Positions 1-10,097 of a stretch of DNA of 64,000 nucleotides are shown here, piece after piece. The notes beneath the pieces are model-generated. The model was given only the letters and a program-made list of their open reading frames with translations, ran no database searches and had not been told where the DNA came from. The position numbers and the translations under genes are program-made. Source of the DNA: Catellatospora paridis (GTDB lineage: Bacteria; Actinomycetota; Actinomycetes; Mycobacteriales; Micromonosporaceae); NCBI RefSeq assembly GCF_009720365.1, contig NZ_ML769312.1, forward strand, positions 62,001 through 126,000, in the 5' to 3' direction. The stretch's first letter is position 1. The number at the start of each line of letters is the position of its first letter.

Positions 1-3000
1 GACCTGGTGCCGCTGCCGTGGCTGACCCTGGGCCCGGGCCTGTATGCGGGCTTCAACTGGCACAACTTCGACAGCGCCAGCGCGGGCCGGGCCGGGCTGT
101 GGGTGCACGTGGCGCGCTACACCGGCTTCACCGGCGGATACCACGTCGGGTTCCGGTTCCGGGCGCGGGTGGCGGTCCGCGCCAACCCGGACGTGGTGGC
201 GGTTCCCACGCCGTGGGTGCCCGGCAGCGCGCTGCTGCGCATCCCCGAACCCGACGCGTTCGCGCACGGGTTCACGGTCGACCAGGCGGCGCTGCCGCAG
301 GCCCTCCAGGACCAGCTGACGGCCGCTGCCGCGGCCGCTGCCGCCGGCACCGGGCCGGCCGTGCCCGCGGTGCCCAGCGTGCCGCTGCAGCCGGGGCTGC
401 TGCGCAACACCGGCCACCTGCCGAACGCGCCCCGCGCGGTGGCGCTGCCGCGGCACGTGGTCGACGGGCACGGCATCGGGCAGGGCCTCGTCCGGGTCGA
501 TCAGTCGGCCGTCGACGAGCTGCGCGGCTTCCTGCTGCCGGAGCTGCGCGAGCGCGGCTTCCTGCCGCCGGACGCCGCCCGCCCGTTCCACACCGGCGAC
601 CAGGCGGTCGAGTGGACCCGCAAGGCCGGACTGGACAGCCAGCTCGACAACCTCGAACTGGTGGACAAGATGGTCTCCGGCAACGGGCTGGACTCGCACT
701 ACAACAGCCTGCACCAGGACGGGGTCAGCTTCACTCTGCGCCACCGCGACAAGCGCGGCCACGTGCGCAGCGCGCGGGTCACCCTGAGCGCCGAGCAGTA
801 CGCGGGGGCCACGAAGCCCGACGGGACCTCGGTCCACTTCATCCGCCGCACCGACGAGTACCACATGGTCAACCTCGGCATGGGCATGGACAACGCCGGC
901 CAGGGCGTGGGCGGCGGCCGCGACTTCGTGATCGGCGCCAAGGTCGGCGGCGGTATCAAGGACATCCCGCTCGGCCAGTTCATGCGCGGCGGAGTCGAGG
1001 GCAAGGCCGGCAAGGAGTTCTGGACGCGTACAGGTCTGCTGTCCAACCGTCCCGAGCTGCTGGAATACCCCGGGCAGCTGGACGAGTTCCGGCTGCCCAG
1101 CCGGTTCCGGGTCACCGTCGAGTACGACGACGGCACCGCGGAGTTCACCCCGGCCCCGCGCCGGGAGCACCTGGCGACGGTGCACCTGCCGCCCGCGTTC
1201 AACTCGCCGGCCATGGAGCTGGGGGCGTCCCAGCCCACCGACGCGGGCGTGCTGGACCAGGCCGTCATCTCCTACTTCGACACCACCGGGGTGCTGCCGG
1301 CGATGCGCGAGCTGCAGCCCCGGCTGACCGGCCCCGGCCAGGCCACCGACGAGGAGGTGGCCAACTTCGGCGGCACCATCAGCCTGGGCGCCCACGCCAA
1401 GGAGATCATGCAGCACCTGTACACGACCGACACGCTGTTCAAGGCCCACCTGGTCGCCGACGAGCACGGCGGCCTGGCCGTGTCCGGCACCATGGGCGAC
1501 AGCACCTTCGTCGGCGCCACCGCCGACAAGTACGTGCTGGGCCTGATCAAGCTGCAGCTCTCGGAGGCCTCCACGAGTTCGAGCAGCAGCCACTCCGTCA
1601 ACGTGGAGAAGTTCGCGTTCGGCGTCGGCGGCGACCCCAAGGCCGACGGGCTCACCAACGTCGGGCCGGAGTTCGCGGCGAGCCAGAGCTGGGGCTGGAC
1701 GAAGTCGGAGACCCACGGGCGCACCGGCGCCAAGGAGTTCCTGGACCTCGACTTCCACCGCGCGTACGCGTTCGAGACCTGGGTCGATCTCACCGTGCGC
1801 GCCTCGTACGAGCGCCAGGGAAAGATCGTCTTCGTGGCGGGCGGCAACACGCCCGTCATCGGCGCCAGGGCCCACACCGACACCAGGAACGTCGACCACC
1901 GTCGGATGATCTACCTGCTTTCCGAGCCCGAGGCGCTGGCCCGCTACGGCGAGAACCGGGTGCCGCTGAACGACGCCCAGTTGCTCGACGCGATGACCAG
2001 GTGGCAGCGCGGCGAGCTGGTGCTGCCCGGCGACACCGTGGCCGCCGTGCTGACCCGCTGGCAGCGCGAGAGCACCGCCGCCGCGGCGGCACCCCCTGCC
2101 GCCGCCCCGGCTGCCGCGCCCCCGGCGCCGTCCGGGGACATGCGCCGCCGCGGTTTCGCCATGGACCTGCGGACCCGGCACAACACGCTGCGCAGCCCCG
2201 TCGTCGACCAGGGCGTGCGCGACGCCTTCACGGCGCGGTTCACCACCGAGAACATGAACCTGCAGCTGGACGACCCGGCCGAGGCGTTCGCCAACGTCGG
2301 GGTGCCCGAGTACCTGACCCGCCCCGGCCCGCGCGCGCTCGGCCACGCCGCGGTGGCCGACGCGACCCTCGACCCCACCCCCGACGGCCGCCAGACCGAC
2401 GTCTTCACCACCGTCTTCGAGGCCGTCGAACGCGCCGCCCCGGGACTGCTCGGCCGGCGTCCCGAGGTGTGGACCGACAACGGGCGCAACATCGGCCGGC
2501 TGCAGGGCGGCATCGACACCCTGCAGGGCATGCTCGCCGGCGGCCGCGATCACGCCCTCTACGAGGACATGATGCACACCGAGGGGGTATGGATCTACCT
2601 GTTCAACCCGGTGGGCTGGGCCACCGCCGACGTGGTGGCGGTCAACCTGCGGTTCGAGATCGACGGACCGCCGCAGGTGCGCTCGTTCATCGCGGAGTCC
2701 GGGGTGGAGAACTACGGGCACGGCTACGTCCAGCACAGCAGCGGGGCCAGCCGCTCCGGCTCGCGCTCGTACACGGCGGGCAAGGTCGGCTTCAGCGGCG
2801 ACCACGGCACGTCGGGCGGCCCGGCGATCGGCCTGGCCGAGGGCAACAGCCGCCGGACCGGCATCTCGACCGTCGGCACGACCGAGCAGACCGTGTACGA
2901 CTGGAGCGGCCACTACCGGGTGCGGTTCCCGTACACCCTCCGGGTCGACGTGCACCGCCTCGACATGGTCGGCCGCATCCTCAACATGATCGCGATGCGG

Positions 3001-6000
3001 TCGTACCGCCGCATGGCCGGGCACCACATCCCGGTGACCGCCGAACGGACGGGGACCGTCGAGCTCAAGGTGCCGCGCGGGCTCGCTGAGACGCCGCCCA
3101 TCGCCGGGCCGTCGCAGCTGCCCGACCTGACGCCGGTGCCCCCGCTGCCCGGTGACGCCTACCTGACCGCCGTGCTGCTCGACGACGCCCTGCCCGTGGC
3201 GCGACGGCTGCTCGCCCGTGCCTTGGGCAGCGGCGCCGACAGTGCCCGCTACCGGGGCAGCATCGCGCTGCCGGTGCTGCTGTCGCGCTCGCACCTGACC
3301 AACCACCTGCCCGAGGCGCTGCGGCCGGAGGGCTACCGCGTCGCCGAGGGCCTGTTCCTGCCCGGCCACTCCAGCGACCAGGTCGCCCTGGACATGCACG
3401 CCGAAGTGTTCGACATGGAGATCATCTCAGAGATCGTCGACGCCACCGGCACCGGCCGCTACGCCAAGCACCAGACCGGCACCACCGCGGGCATGTCCAG
3501 CGACGCGTGGGCGGCCACCCTCGACGGCGGCGTCGGCCAGAAGGACGTCGTCAGCGTCAACGATTCTGCGCACGCCGACGACGCCTGGGGGACGAACAAG
3601 GTCAACGAGGGCACCGGCGCCGCCCGCATGGCGCCCCGGGGGCAGAACGCCGCCGGCACCGGCAACTACCGCCGCGAGCAGCACCTCAAGCAGCAGGGCC
3701 CGGTCTACCTGGTACGCATGCGGGCCCTGGCCACGTTCACCGCCCATCGCACGCACCAGAAGCTGTTCGGCGACGCGGTGCCGACCGGCACGTTCCACAG
3801 CGACCCGGTGACCGGCGACGTCTACATGGAACTGTTCGTCGACGAGATGATCGAACTGCAGCGGCGGCTGGACGAGCGCCGAGCGGCGGCCGCGCCGGCC
3901 GACGACCCCGTGTCCTGGCCCCCGCTGCCGCCCTGGGCCCCGCGGGTCAACCTCGACCAGCAGCTGGCCGCCGCGGCCGACCGCGGGATGCCCGCGGACC
4001 AGGCCCCCGGCAACGTGGCCGGCGTGCTGCGCGACCAGCTCAGCCGCGACGCCCGCAGCCTGGCCAACCTGGTGCACCAGCCGCCGGGCTCGCACGTGTC
4101 CGCCGACCGCCCCCGCGACACCCGCCCCGTGGTGCTCACCAGCAGCGCGGCCCACATCGCCCACGAGACCTACCGCGCGGTACTGGACTGGTCCCGGCAG
4201 CACACGCTCGCCCAGCGGATGCAGACCGCGCTCGACGAGCTGCGTGCCGACCCCACCCGGCAGGCGGAAGCCGACCGGCTGGAGACCTGGCTGGAGTCCT
4301 ACCGGCAGTGGCTCGACGCGCCCGTCTTCACCGTCGACCCGAGCGCCGACAACACTGTCCTGGTGACGCAGTGGCGGACCCGTACCACCGAGGTCATCAA
4401 CTGGGTCAACGCCACCCGGCCGGTGCCCGAGGGCCGCACCGCGGTCGGGCCGACCGCGCTGCCGCCGCGGGCGTCGGTGCTCGCGCTCAACCCGGTGCAC
4501 ACCACCCGCCAGCTGGCCCGCGAGCTCGGCCGGCACATCCTGGTCGAGCACACCGCGGCAGGCGGCCAGGTGATCCGGCACCGCAGCGACCCGACCGGCC
4601 GGGTGTACCGCACCGACGCCGACGGTCGGCCCGAGACGGCCGCCGCGGCCGCCACCCGGCTGCCCCCGGCCACGCTCCGCGAACTGGCAGCGCACCCGTT
4701 GTCGGCGGACGACCTGGCCGGGCTGTACCGCGACTCCTGGACCCTGCGGCAGACGTTCGAGCAGGCGGTACGTGAACGGCTGCGCGACAACGCCCACGTC
4801 CGCGACGCGCAGCGGCGCATGGAGCGGCTGGAGGACCAGCACGGCGACAGAGTCCAGGCGCTCGCCGACCGAGCCGCTGAGATCGTACGGTGGTGGACCC
4901 TCGGGCTGACCGACACCGACGCCATCACCACCAGGTTCGGCCACGTCGACCCGAGCGCGCCCCTGTGGGACCAGGTCATGCAGGCGCTGAACGACCCCGC
5001 ACCGCTCATCGACGTCATGGAGGCGCTCGCCGACGACGGCCGAGCCGCCGCGATCCACACGGCAGCGGTGATCGGCCATGGGCACGGGCTCAACCTCGCC
5101 CCGCTGCCGCCGGACCCCCGGCGTCACCGGCCCGCCGACCAGGGGGCCGCCACCGGCCAGCCGCCCATCCCGGCAGCACCCCCGCCCCCGCCGCCGGCGG
5201 CCCCCCGCCCACCGCTGCGGTTCACCCGGTCCGGCGCGGCGGTCCCGCCCCCGCCGGTCGTGTCGACGACCACCACTTCGGCCGTGGTCCCGCCGATCAC
5301 GGTGACCACGGCCGACACCACGGTCGAGACCACGCCACTCAGCCCTGCCGCGCCGCTCATCCCACCCGCGCCGCTCATCCCACCTCCGTCGCTCAGCCCG
5401 GCCACGCCGCTGCCGACCGGGCCGCTGATCCCAACGACGGCGCTCGTCGCCGCCACGTCGTCGACGCTCGGCACCCTGCTGTCCCCGAGCGTGTCACCGA
5501 CTCCACCAAGGCCGGCCTCCTCGCCCGTGGTCACCGTGCTGAGCGAGGACCTTCCGGCCGTCCCGTCGACGTCGTCCGGTTCCTCGGGCGCACCGCTGAT
5601 CCCGACGATCCTGCTCACCGTGCCGCCCCCACCCGCCGGCGGCAGCTTCCAGCCGATCGGCGAGCCGGACGGCCAGGGCCGCACCGCGTACACCTGGCAC
5701 GCGACGAACCGGCCCTCGGTGCTGGCGGTGCTGCCCCCGCAGGACGCCCCGGCTGTGCCGGGCGATCTCGGCGCCCAGGTCGCCGCACTGACACCGCTCG
5801 CCGACACGACCGTGCTGCTCGCCGCGCCCGGCCTCGACCCGGCAGTGCTGGTCGCGGCGGCCACCGGTGCGGCGACGGCCCCGGTGGGCGGGGAACCCCG
5901 GGTGGTGCTCATCGTGGCCGATCAGACCGCCCGCGACCTGCGTGAACAGATCCAGGAACTGTCCGACCGCCAGCCGGAGACGATCTTCCTGGTGGCGGCG

Positions 6001-6375
6001 GGACCGTGGCGCGTCGACGGCGGCGTCCTGTTCGCCGGGACCAGCCAGACGGTCGTACGCTGGGCGGCGTTCCTGTCGGGCCAGCAGATCAGCCCCGCCC
6101 ACGGGGCCAGTGGGATGGGGCCGAATTCGCTGCTGCGGGTGCGGGTCAACGCGGTCCGGCAGACGCTGCGCGAACTCGCCGAGTCGGTCCGGGCCAACGC
6201 CGGAACCGACCCCGGCGTGGCGGACCGGACGCTCAACCTGGAGATCGCCACCCTGCTCGCCGACGCCACCCGGCTGCTCAACCCCGGAGCCTCCGGCACC
6301 ACGCACACCGTCGGCGACATCGAGGCCCGGCTCGACGACCTGATCGGACAGGTGTCGTTGCTCAGCCAGGACTGA
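1..6375 (+). CDS. Giant modular protein of unknown function (5' end outside the window)
   Basis: The frame is open from base 1. GTG at 7 is only the first possible start inside the window, so the gene almost certainly begins upstream. From base 7 it codes 2122 residues. Ala/Pro linkers (about residues 105-130 and 690-712) separate beta-rich stretches near 238-388, 477-615, 852-1019 and 1098-1278. These share a loose pattern: alternating polar/hydrophobic strands, Ser/Gly-rich loops and a closing FRVTVEYDD or YRVRFPYTLRVDV type strand. A Pro/Thr-rich tail (about 1700-1878) leads to a final alpha/beta domain (about 1880-2040) and a helical end. I do not recognise the family. Such giant proteins in actinomycetes are often surface or secreted effectors, but that is inference, and no signal sequence can be seen because the N-terminus is missing. 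Confidence 0.85.
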   Translation, partial: DLVPLPWLTLGPGLYAGFNWHNFDSASAGRAGLWVHVARYTGFTGGYHVGFRFRARVAVRANPDVVAVPTPWVPGSALLRIPEPDAFAHGFTVDQAALPQALQDQLTAAAAAAAAGTGPAVPAVPSVPLQPGLLRNTGHLPNAPRAVALPRHVVDGHGIGQGLVRVDQSAVDELRGFLLPELRERGFLPPDAARPFHTGDQAVEWTRKAGLDSQLDNLELVDKMVSGNGLDSHYNSLHQDGVSFTLRHRDKRGHVRSARVTLSAEQYAGATKPDGTSVHFIRRTDEYHMVNLGMGMDNAGQGVGGGRDFVIGAKVGGGIKDIPLGQFMRGGVEGKAGKEFWTRTGLLSNRPELLEYPGQLDEFRLPSRFRVTVEYDDGTAEFTPAPRREHLATVHLPPAFNSPAMELGASQPTDAGVLDQAVISYFDTTGVLPAMRELQPRLTGPGQATDEEVANFGGTISLGAHAKEIMQHLYTTDTLFKAHLVADEHGGLAVSGTMGDSTFVGATADKYVLGLIKLQLSEASTSSSSSHSVNVEKFAFGVGGDPKADGLTNVGPEFAASQSWGWTKSETHGRTGAKEFLDLDFHRAYAFETWVDLTVRASYERQGKIVFVAGGNTPVIGARAHTDTRNVDHRRMIYLLSEPEALARYGENRVPLNDAQLLDAMTRWQRGELVLPGDTVAAVLTRWQRESTAAAAAPPAAAPAAAPPAPSGDMRRRGFAMDLRTRHNTLRSPVVDQGVRDAFTARFTTENMNLQLDDPAEAFANVGVPEYLTRPGPRALGHAAVADATLDPTPDGRQTDVFTTVFEAVERAAPGLLGRRPEVWTDNGRNIGRLQGGIDTLQGMLAGGRDHALYEDMMHTEGVWIYLFNPVGWATADVVAVNLRFEIDGPPQVRSFIAESGVENYGHGYVQHSSGASRSGSRSYTAGKVGFSGDHGTSGGPAIGLAEGNSRRTGISTVGTTEQTVYDWSGHYRVRFPYTLRVDVHRLDMVGRILNMIAMRSYRRMAGHHIPVTAERTGTVELKVPRGLAETPPIAGPSQLPDLTPVPPLPGDAYLTAVLLDDALPVARRLLARALGSGADSARYRGSIALPVLLSRSHLTNHLPEALRPEGYRVAEGLFLPGHSSDQVALDMHAEVFDMEIISEIVDATGTGRYAKHQTGTTAGMSSDAWAATLDGGVGQKDVVSVNDSAHADDAWGTNKVNEGTGAARMAPRGQNAAGTGNYRREQHLKQQGPVYLVRMRALATFTAHRTHQKLFGDAVPTGTFHSDPVTGDVYMELFVDEMIELQRRLDERRAAAAPADDPVSWPPLPPWAPRVNLDQQLAAAADRGMPADQAPGNVAGVLRDQLSRDARSLANLVHQPPGSHVSADRPRDTRPVVLTSSAAHIAHETYRAVLDWSRQHTLAQRMQTALDELRADPTRQAEADRLETWLESYRQWLDAPVFTVDPSADNTVLVTQWRTRTTEVINWVNATRPVPEGRTAVGPTALPPRASVLALNPVHTTRQLARELGRHILVEHTAAGGQVIRHRSDPTGRVYRTDADGRPETAAAAATRLPPATLRELAAHPLSADDLAGLYRDSWTLRQTFEQAVRERLRDNAHVRDAQRRMERLEDQHGDRVQALADRAAEIVRWWTLGLTDTDAITTRFGHVDPSAPLWDQVMQALNDPAPLIDVMEALADDGRAAAIHTAAVIGHGHGLNLAPLPPDPRRHRPADQGAATGQPPIPAAPPPPPPAAPRPPLRFTRSGAAVPPPPVVSTTTTSAVVPPITVTTADTTVETTPLSPAAPLIPPAPLIPPPSLSPATPLPTGPLIPTTALVAATSSTLGTLLSPSVSPTPPRPASSPVVTVLSEDLPAVPSTSSGSSGAPLIPTILLTVPPPPAGGSFQPIGEPDGQGRTAYTWHATNRPSVLAVLPPQDAPAVPGDLGAQVAALTPLADTTVLLAAPGLDPAVLVAAATGAATAPVGGEPRVVLIVADQTARDLREQIQELSDRQPETIFLVAAGPWRVDGGVLFAGTSQTVVRWAAFLSGQQISPAHGASGMGPNSLLRVRVNAVRQTLRELAESVRANAGTDPGVADRTLNLEIATLLADATRLLNPGASGTTHTVGDIEARLDDLIGQVSLLSQD

Positions 6376-6409
6376 ACCTCCCGCGACGCCGGATCAGCCC
6401 TCTCACGGT

Positions 6410-7135
6410 TCAGGCCGCGAAGCGGTCCGGCGCGGCACGCAGCCCCAGCCACACCGCGATCACCTCGGCCCGGTTGCGCGCGGCCAGCTTGGCGTAGATG
6501 TGGTTGACGTGGTTCTTGACCGTCTTCTCACTGATGTACAGCGTCTGGGCGATCTCACGGTTGGTCCGGCCCAGCACGATGAGCTCCATCAGCTCGGCCT
6601 CGCGCCGGGACAGCCGGTGGTCGGCGGGCGGGGCGACGACCGCGGGCTGTGGCAGCGCCGCGTCACGGAACGTGCCCACGATGCCGCTCAGCACGCCGGG
6701 CGACAGGAACGGCTCCCGGCGTGCCGTACACAGCACCGCGCTGACCAGGTCGTCGGCGGTGAACTGCCCGTGCACCAGGTAGCTCGTCACGCCCAGCCGC
6801 AGCGCGTGCTGGACCTGGTGTGACTCGTCGGTGTCGGCGACCACCAGCACCGCGGCCGCCGCGGCCACCCCGGCCAGACTCTGTTCCAGCTGGTGGCGGC
6901 CGGTGCCGAGGACGATCACGTCGGGGCTGAGCCGCCGCCCCCGGTGCAGCGAGTCCGGGTCGGCGGCGGCCTCGCCGACGACCGCGACCCGGGCGTGGGT
7001 CTCCAGAATGGAACGCAGGCCGAGCCGCATCACCAGGTTGTCGTCGGCGACGAAAACCCGGATCCGCAACGGGCCGTAGTCTTCGCGGGGCAGATCAGGC
7101 ACCTTCGGGACGGAGTACAGCGTCACGGTGGTCAC
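6410..7135 (-). CDS. NarL/FixJ-type regulator with degenerate receiver
   Basis: The 241-aa protein has an N-terminal receiver-like domain (about 26-145) and a LuxR helix-turn-helix (about 176-225, with REIAQTLYISEKTVKNHV). The acidic pair D31-D32 is kept. The phospho-acceptor position holds Gly77 (DVIVLGTG instead of the usual DVVLLD), and the conserved Lys near the end of the receiver is His122. It is therefore unlikely to be switched by ordinary aspartate phosphorylation and may sense a ligand or a partner protein. The start is GTG 7135, with a G-rich ribosome site (GAGGGG) directly upstream. It is convergent with the giant gene, whose stop lies 35 bp away, and divergent from the LAL regulator. 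No histidine kinase gene is nearby. Confidence 0.9.
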   Translation of the reverse strand: MTTVTLYSVPKVPDLPREDYGPLRIRVFVADDNLVMRLGLRSILETHARVAVVGEAAADPDSLHRGRRLSPDVIVLGTGRHQLEQSLAGVAAAAAVLVVADTDESHQVQHALRLGVTSYLVHGQFTADDLVSAVLCTARREPFLSPGVLSGIVGTFRDAALPQPAVVAPPADHRLSRREAELMELIVLGRTNREIAQTLYISEKTVKNHVNHIYAKLAARNRAEVIAVWLGLRAAPDRFAA

Positions 7136-7260
7136 CCCCTCGTTATCGGAGCTTCACACCTTCGTTGCCGGGCCGTGTCCGAGACATCGTTGATATCAGT
7201 GACATTCGCTTACCGGGCCCGGCCCGGTCGGCGATGCCGGCTCATTCGGCCCAGTTAGGG

Positions 7261-10059
7261 ATGCGGCAAGTTGTGACGAGAATGTTCGGACGGGACCTGG
7301 AGGCGGCCCAGCTGCGCGAGGTCGTGGCGAAGCTGGCCGGTGGCCACGGCGGCGTCGCGTGGCTCGAAGGCGAGCCGGGCATCGGCAAGTCGGCGCTGGT
7401 CGACGCGATGACGCGGGACGCGCAGGCGGTCGGTTGCCGGGTGCTGCGCGCCAGCGGCGACGAACTGATGCGGGCGTTCCCGCTGCGGATGATGGCCGAC
7501 GCCCTCGACGTCGGTGCCGGGTCGGCCGATCCGGTCCGGCAGCAGATCGCCGGGCTGCTGCGCGGCGAACCGGTGGAGGCCGGCACCCTCGACCCGGTGC
7601 TCGCCGCAGGTGAGCGCATGCTGGCCCTGGTGGACCGGCTCTGCGCGGAGCAGCCGCTGCTGCTGGTGCTGGAGGACGTGCACTGGGCCGACGAGCCGAG
7701 CCTGCTGCTGTGCCACCGGCTCAGCCGCGCGGTCGACCAGATCCCGCTGCTGCTGGTGCTGACCAGCCGCCCGGTCGCCGCGCGCACGACCGCCGCCCGG
7801 ATGCGCACGCTGGTGCGCGAACGGCCGGGCGCCCACCTGGACCTGGAACCGCTGACCGCCGCCGATACGGCCGCGCTGGCCACCCGCCTCGCCGGCGGCC
7901 TGCCGGGCCCACGCCTGCGGGCGGAGCTGGCCCGCGCCGGAGGCAACCCGCTCTACCTGCGGGAGATGATCGAGGCACTGGTACGCGACAAGGCGCTGGA
8001 GGGCAACGGACCGGTACGCGAACTGCGCGCCGACCTCACCACCACCGCACCCTCGCTGGTGGCCGCGATCACCCGGCGGCTGGACTCGCTGAGCGAGCCG
8101 ACGGTCCGCGCGCTGCGGCTGGCCGCGCTGCTGCGCCGCGAGTTCGACGCGGGTCACTGGAGCGAGGTCAGCGGCCGGCCCATCACCGAACTCGCCGCGG
8201 CCACCGAGGAGGCCGTGGCCGCCGGAGTGCTCGCCGCGGCGGGGGAGCGGCTGACGTTCCGCCATGACGTCATCCGCCAGGTGCTGGCCGACCAGCTGCC
8301 GGTGGCGGTGCGGCACGGCCTGCACCGCCACGCCGCCCGTGCGCTGGCGCAGCTGGGCGCCGGGGTGGACGAGGTGTCCCCGCACCTGCTGGCGACCTCC
8401 GGGCCGGTCGGCGGCTGGGCGCTGACCTGGCTGGCCGGGCTGCCCGAAGCCATGCTGTACGCCGCCCCCGACGTCGCCGTCGAGCTGCTGGTCCGGGCGA
8501 CCACGCCACCCGTGCCCGCCGACGAACTGCACGACACCCTGTCGACGCGGCTGGCGCTGGCCCTGTTCTGGCTCGGCCGCGACGAGCAGGCGTGCCAGGT
8601 CGCCGAGCAGGTGCTGCACCGCACCGCCGACCCGGCGCGCGAGACCCGGCTGCGCATCCTGGCGATCCGGGCCGCGGGCCGGATGCGCCGGTTCGAACAC
8701 GCCCTCGCGCTGACCCGTCCCGCCACGCAACTGCCGCCGCAGTGGCAGGCGCGGCTACAGGCATGGCGGGCGATGATCCTGGCGTTCGTCGACCGGCTCG
8801 ACGAGGCCGCGGCGGAGGCGAGCGCGGCCATGGACAGCGCACTGGCCTGCGGCGACTCGCTCGCGATCGGGTACGCGCACAACACCCTCGCCTACCTGGC
8901 GCCCGCTGCTGACCAGCTGCGCCACATCGACGCGGCGATAATGGCCCTCGGCGACGACGTGGAGGCGACCGACCTGAAGATGCTGCTGACCGGCAACCGC
9001 CTGCACCGGCTGCTGGCCAACGGACGGCGCGACGAGCTCGAGGCCTCGCTCGCGGAGGCGCTCGTACGGGCGGAGCAGGTGGGCAGCATCCGCGCGGGGA
9101 TCATGTTCGCCCAGGCGGCCGGGGCCTGCTACGCATACGGCCGCTGGGACGACGCGGTGATCTACGCCGACCGGCCCGACCAGGAACTGCTGGCCACGCC
9201 CGCGCTGTCCTACCTGCACGCGATCGTGGCGCTCATCGCGATGCACCGCGACGACCACGCGACCGCCGACGCCAGGCTGCACGCGGCGGGCTTCCTCGAC
9301 CCGGCCGCGCAGGGTCGCTGGGTGGGCGCCTTCGGGGTCGTCGCCGAGGCCGTGGCCATGCACGCCGAGACCGGCGGCGACCTGACCGCGGGCCTGGCCG
9401 TGCGCGCGTCCTACCTCGACCTGCCACCGGGGCCGGCCCGCGCGGCCCGCAGCGACGAGGCGACCCTGCTGGTCCGCGCCGCCCTGGCCTTGGGCGACCG
9501 GTCGACCGCCGACGCGGCCGCCGCGGCGGTCGAGGCCGATCCCGACCCCGCTCCGGACCGTCTGCTGGCGATCCGCTGCTGCCGCGCCATGCTGTCCGCC
9601 GATCCCGCGGAACTGCTCGCGACGGCCGGCGAGTACGAGCACTGGGGCTGGCTGCCGCGTCGCGCGTTCGCGCTGGAGGAGGCGGCCGTGCTGCTGGCAG
9701 GCCGGGGGGACCAGGCCGGTGCCCGTGCCGCCTTCACCGAGGCGCTGGGCACCTGGCTCGAACTCGGTGCTACCTGGGAGACCAGGCGCGCCGAGGCCCG
9801 GCTGCGTCCCTTCGGCATCCGCCGCGGTCCCCGCACGGTCCGCCGCCGCCCCGCGCACGGCTGGGATGCGCTGACCCCCAGCGAACGCCACGTCGCCCGG
9901 CTCGTGGCCAAGGGTTTGTCTAATCCGGACATTGCCGCGGAACTGTTCGTGTCCCGCAACACCGTGCAGACCCACGTGTCGAGGGTGCTGAGCAAACTGC
10001 AGATGCGCTCGCGGATCGAACTCATCCAGCAGGCGGCCGACGGCGACCGGGCCGGGTGA
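7261..10059 (+). CDS. LAL-family (AAA ATPase plus LuxR) transcriptional regulator
   Basis: This is a 932-aa protein of the large ATP-binding LuxR (MalT-like) class. A Walker A motif (EGEPGIGKSALVD, about residues 35-47), a Walker B motif (LLLVLEDVHWADE, about 134-146), a long helical TPR-like middle and a C-terminal LuxR helix-turn-helix (about 870-927, with SNPDIAAELFVSRNTVQTHV) are all visible. The family couples ATP and inducer binding to promoter activation. I chose ATG 7261; the frame stays open up to 7165, and ATG 7282 (MFGRDLE) is also possible, as no start has a strong ribosome site. The gene is divergent from the degenerate NarL-type gene, so it may control that gene, the giant gene or both. 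That link is inference. Confidence 0.9.
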   Translation: MRQVVTRMFGRDLEAAQLREVVAKLAGGHGGVAWLEGEPGIGKSALVDAMTRDAQAVGCRVLRASGDELMRAFPLRMMADALDVGAGSADPVRQQIAGLLRGEPVEAGTLDPVLAAGERMLALVDRLCAEQPLLLVLEDVHWADEPSLLLCHRLSRAVDQIPLLLVLTSRPVAARTTAARMRTLVRERPGAHLDLEPLTAADTAALATRLAGGLPGPRLRAELARAGGNPLYLREMIEALVRDKALEGNGPVRELRADLTTTAPSLVAAITRRLDSLSEPTVRALRLAALLRREFDAGHWSEVSGRPITELAAATEEAVAAGVLAAAGERLTFRHDVIRQVLADQLPVAVRHGLHRHAARALAQLGAGVDEVSPHLLATSGPVGGWALTWLAGLPEAMLYAAPDVAVELLVRATTPPVPADELHDTLSTRLALALFWLGRDEQACQVAEQVLHRTADPARETRLRILAIRAAGRMRRFEHALALTRPATQLPPQWQARLQAWRAMILAFVDRLDEAAAEASAAMDSALACGDSLAIGYAHNTLAYLAPAADQLRHIDAAIMALGDDVEATDLKMLLTGNRLHRLLANGRRDELEASLAEALVRAEQVGSIRAGIMFAQAAGACYAYGRWDDAVIYADRPDQELLATPALSYLHAIVALIAMHRDDHATADARLHAAGFLDPAAQGRWVGAFGVVAEAVAMHAETGGDLTAGLAVRASYLDLPPGPARAARSDEATLLVRAALALGDRSTADAAAAAVEADPDPAPDRLLAIRCCRAMLSADPAELLATAGEYEHWGWLPRRAFALEEAAVLLAGRGDQAGARAAFTEALGTWLELGATWETRRAEARLRPFGIRRGPRTVRRRPAHGWDALTPSERHVARLVAKGLSNPDIAAELFVSRNTVQTHVSRVLSKLQMRSRIELIQQAADGDRAG

Positions 10060-10097
10060 GCGGCGCGGTCGCGCGCCGGGCACCGGCCCGGACCCGG

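Noticed and set aside
3427-5127. Long reverse frame opposite the giant gene
   Set aside because: Low-complexity Arg/Gly/Val/Gln composition caused by third-position GC bias of the forward gene; no motif or ribosome site.
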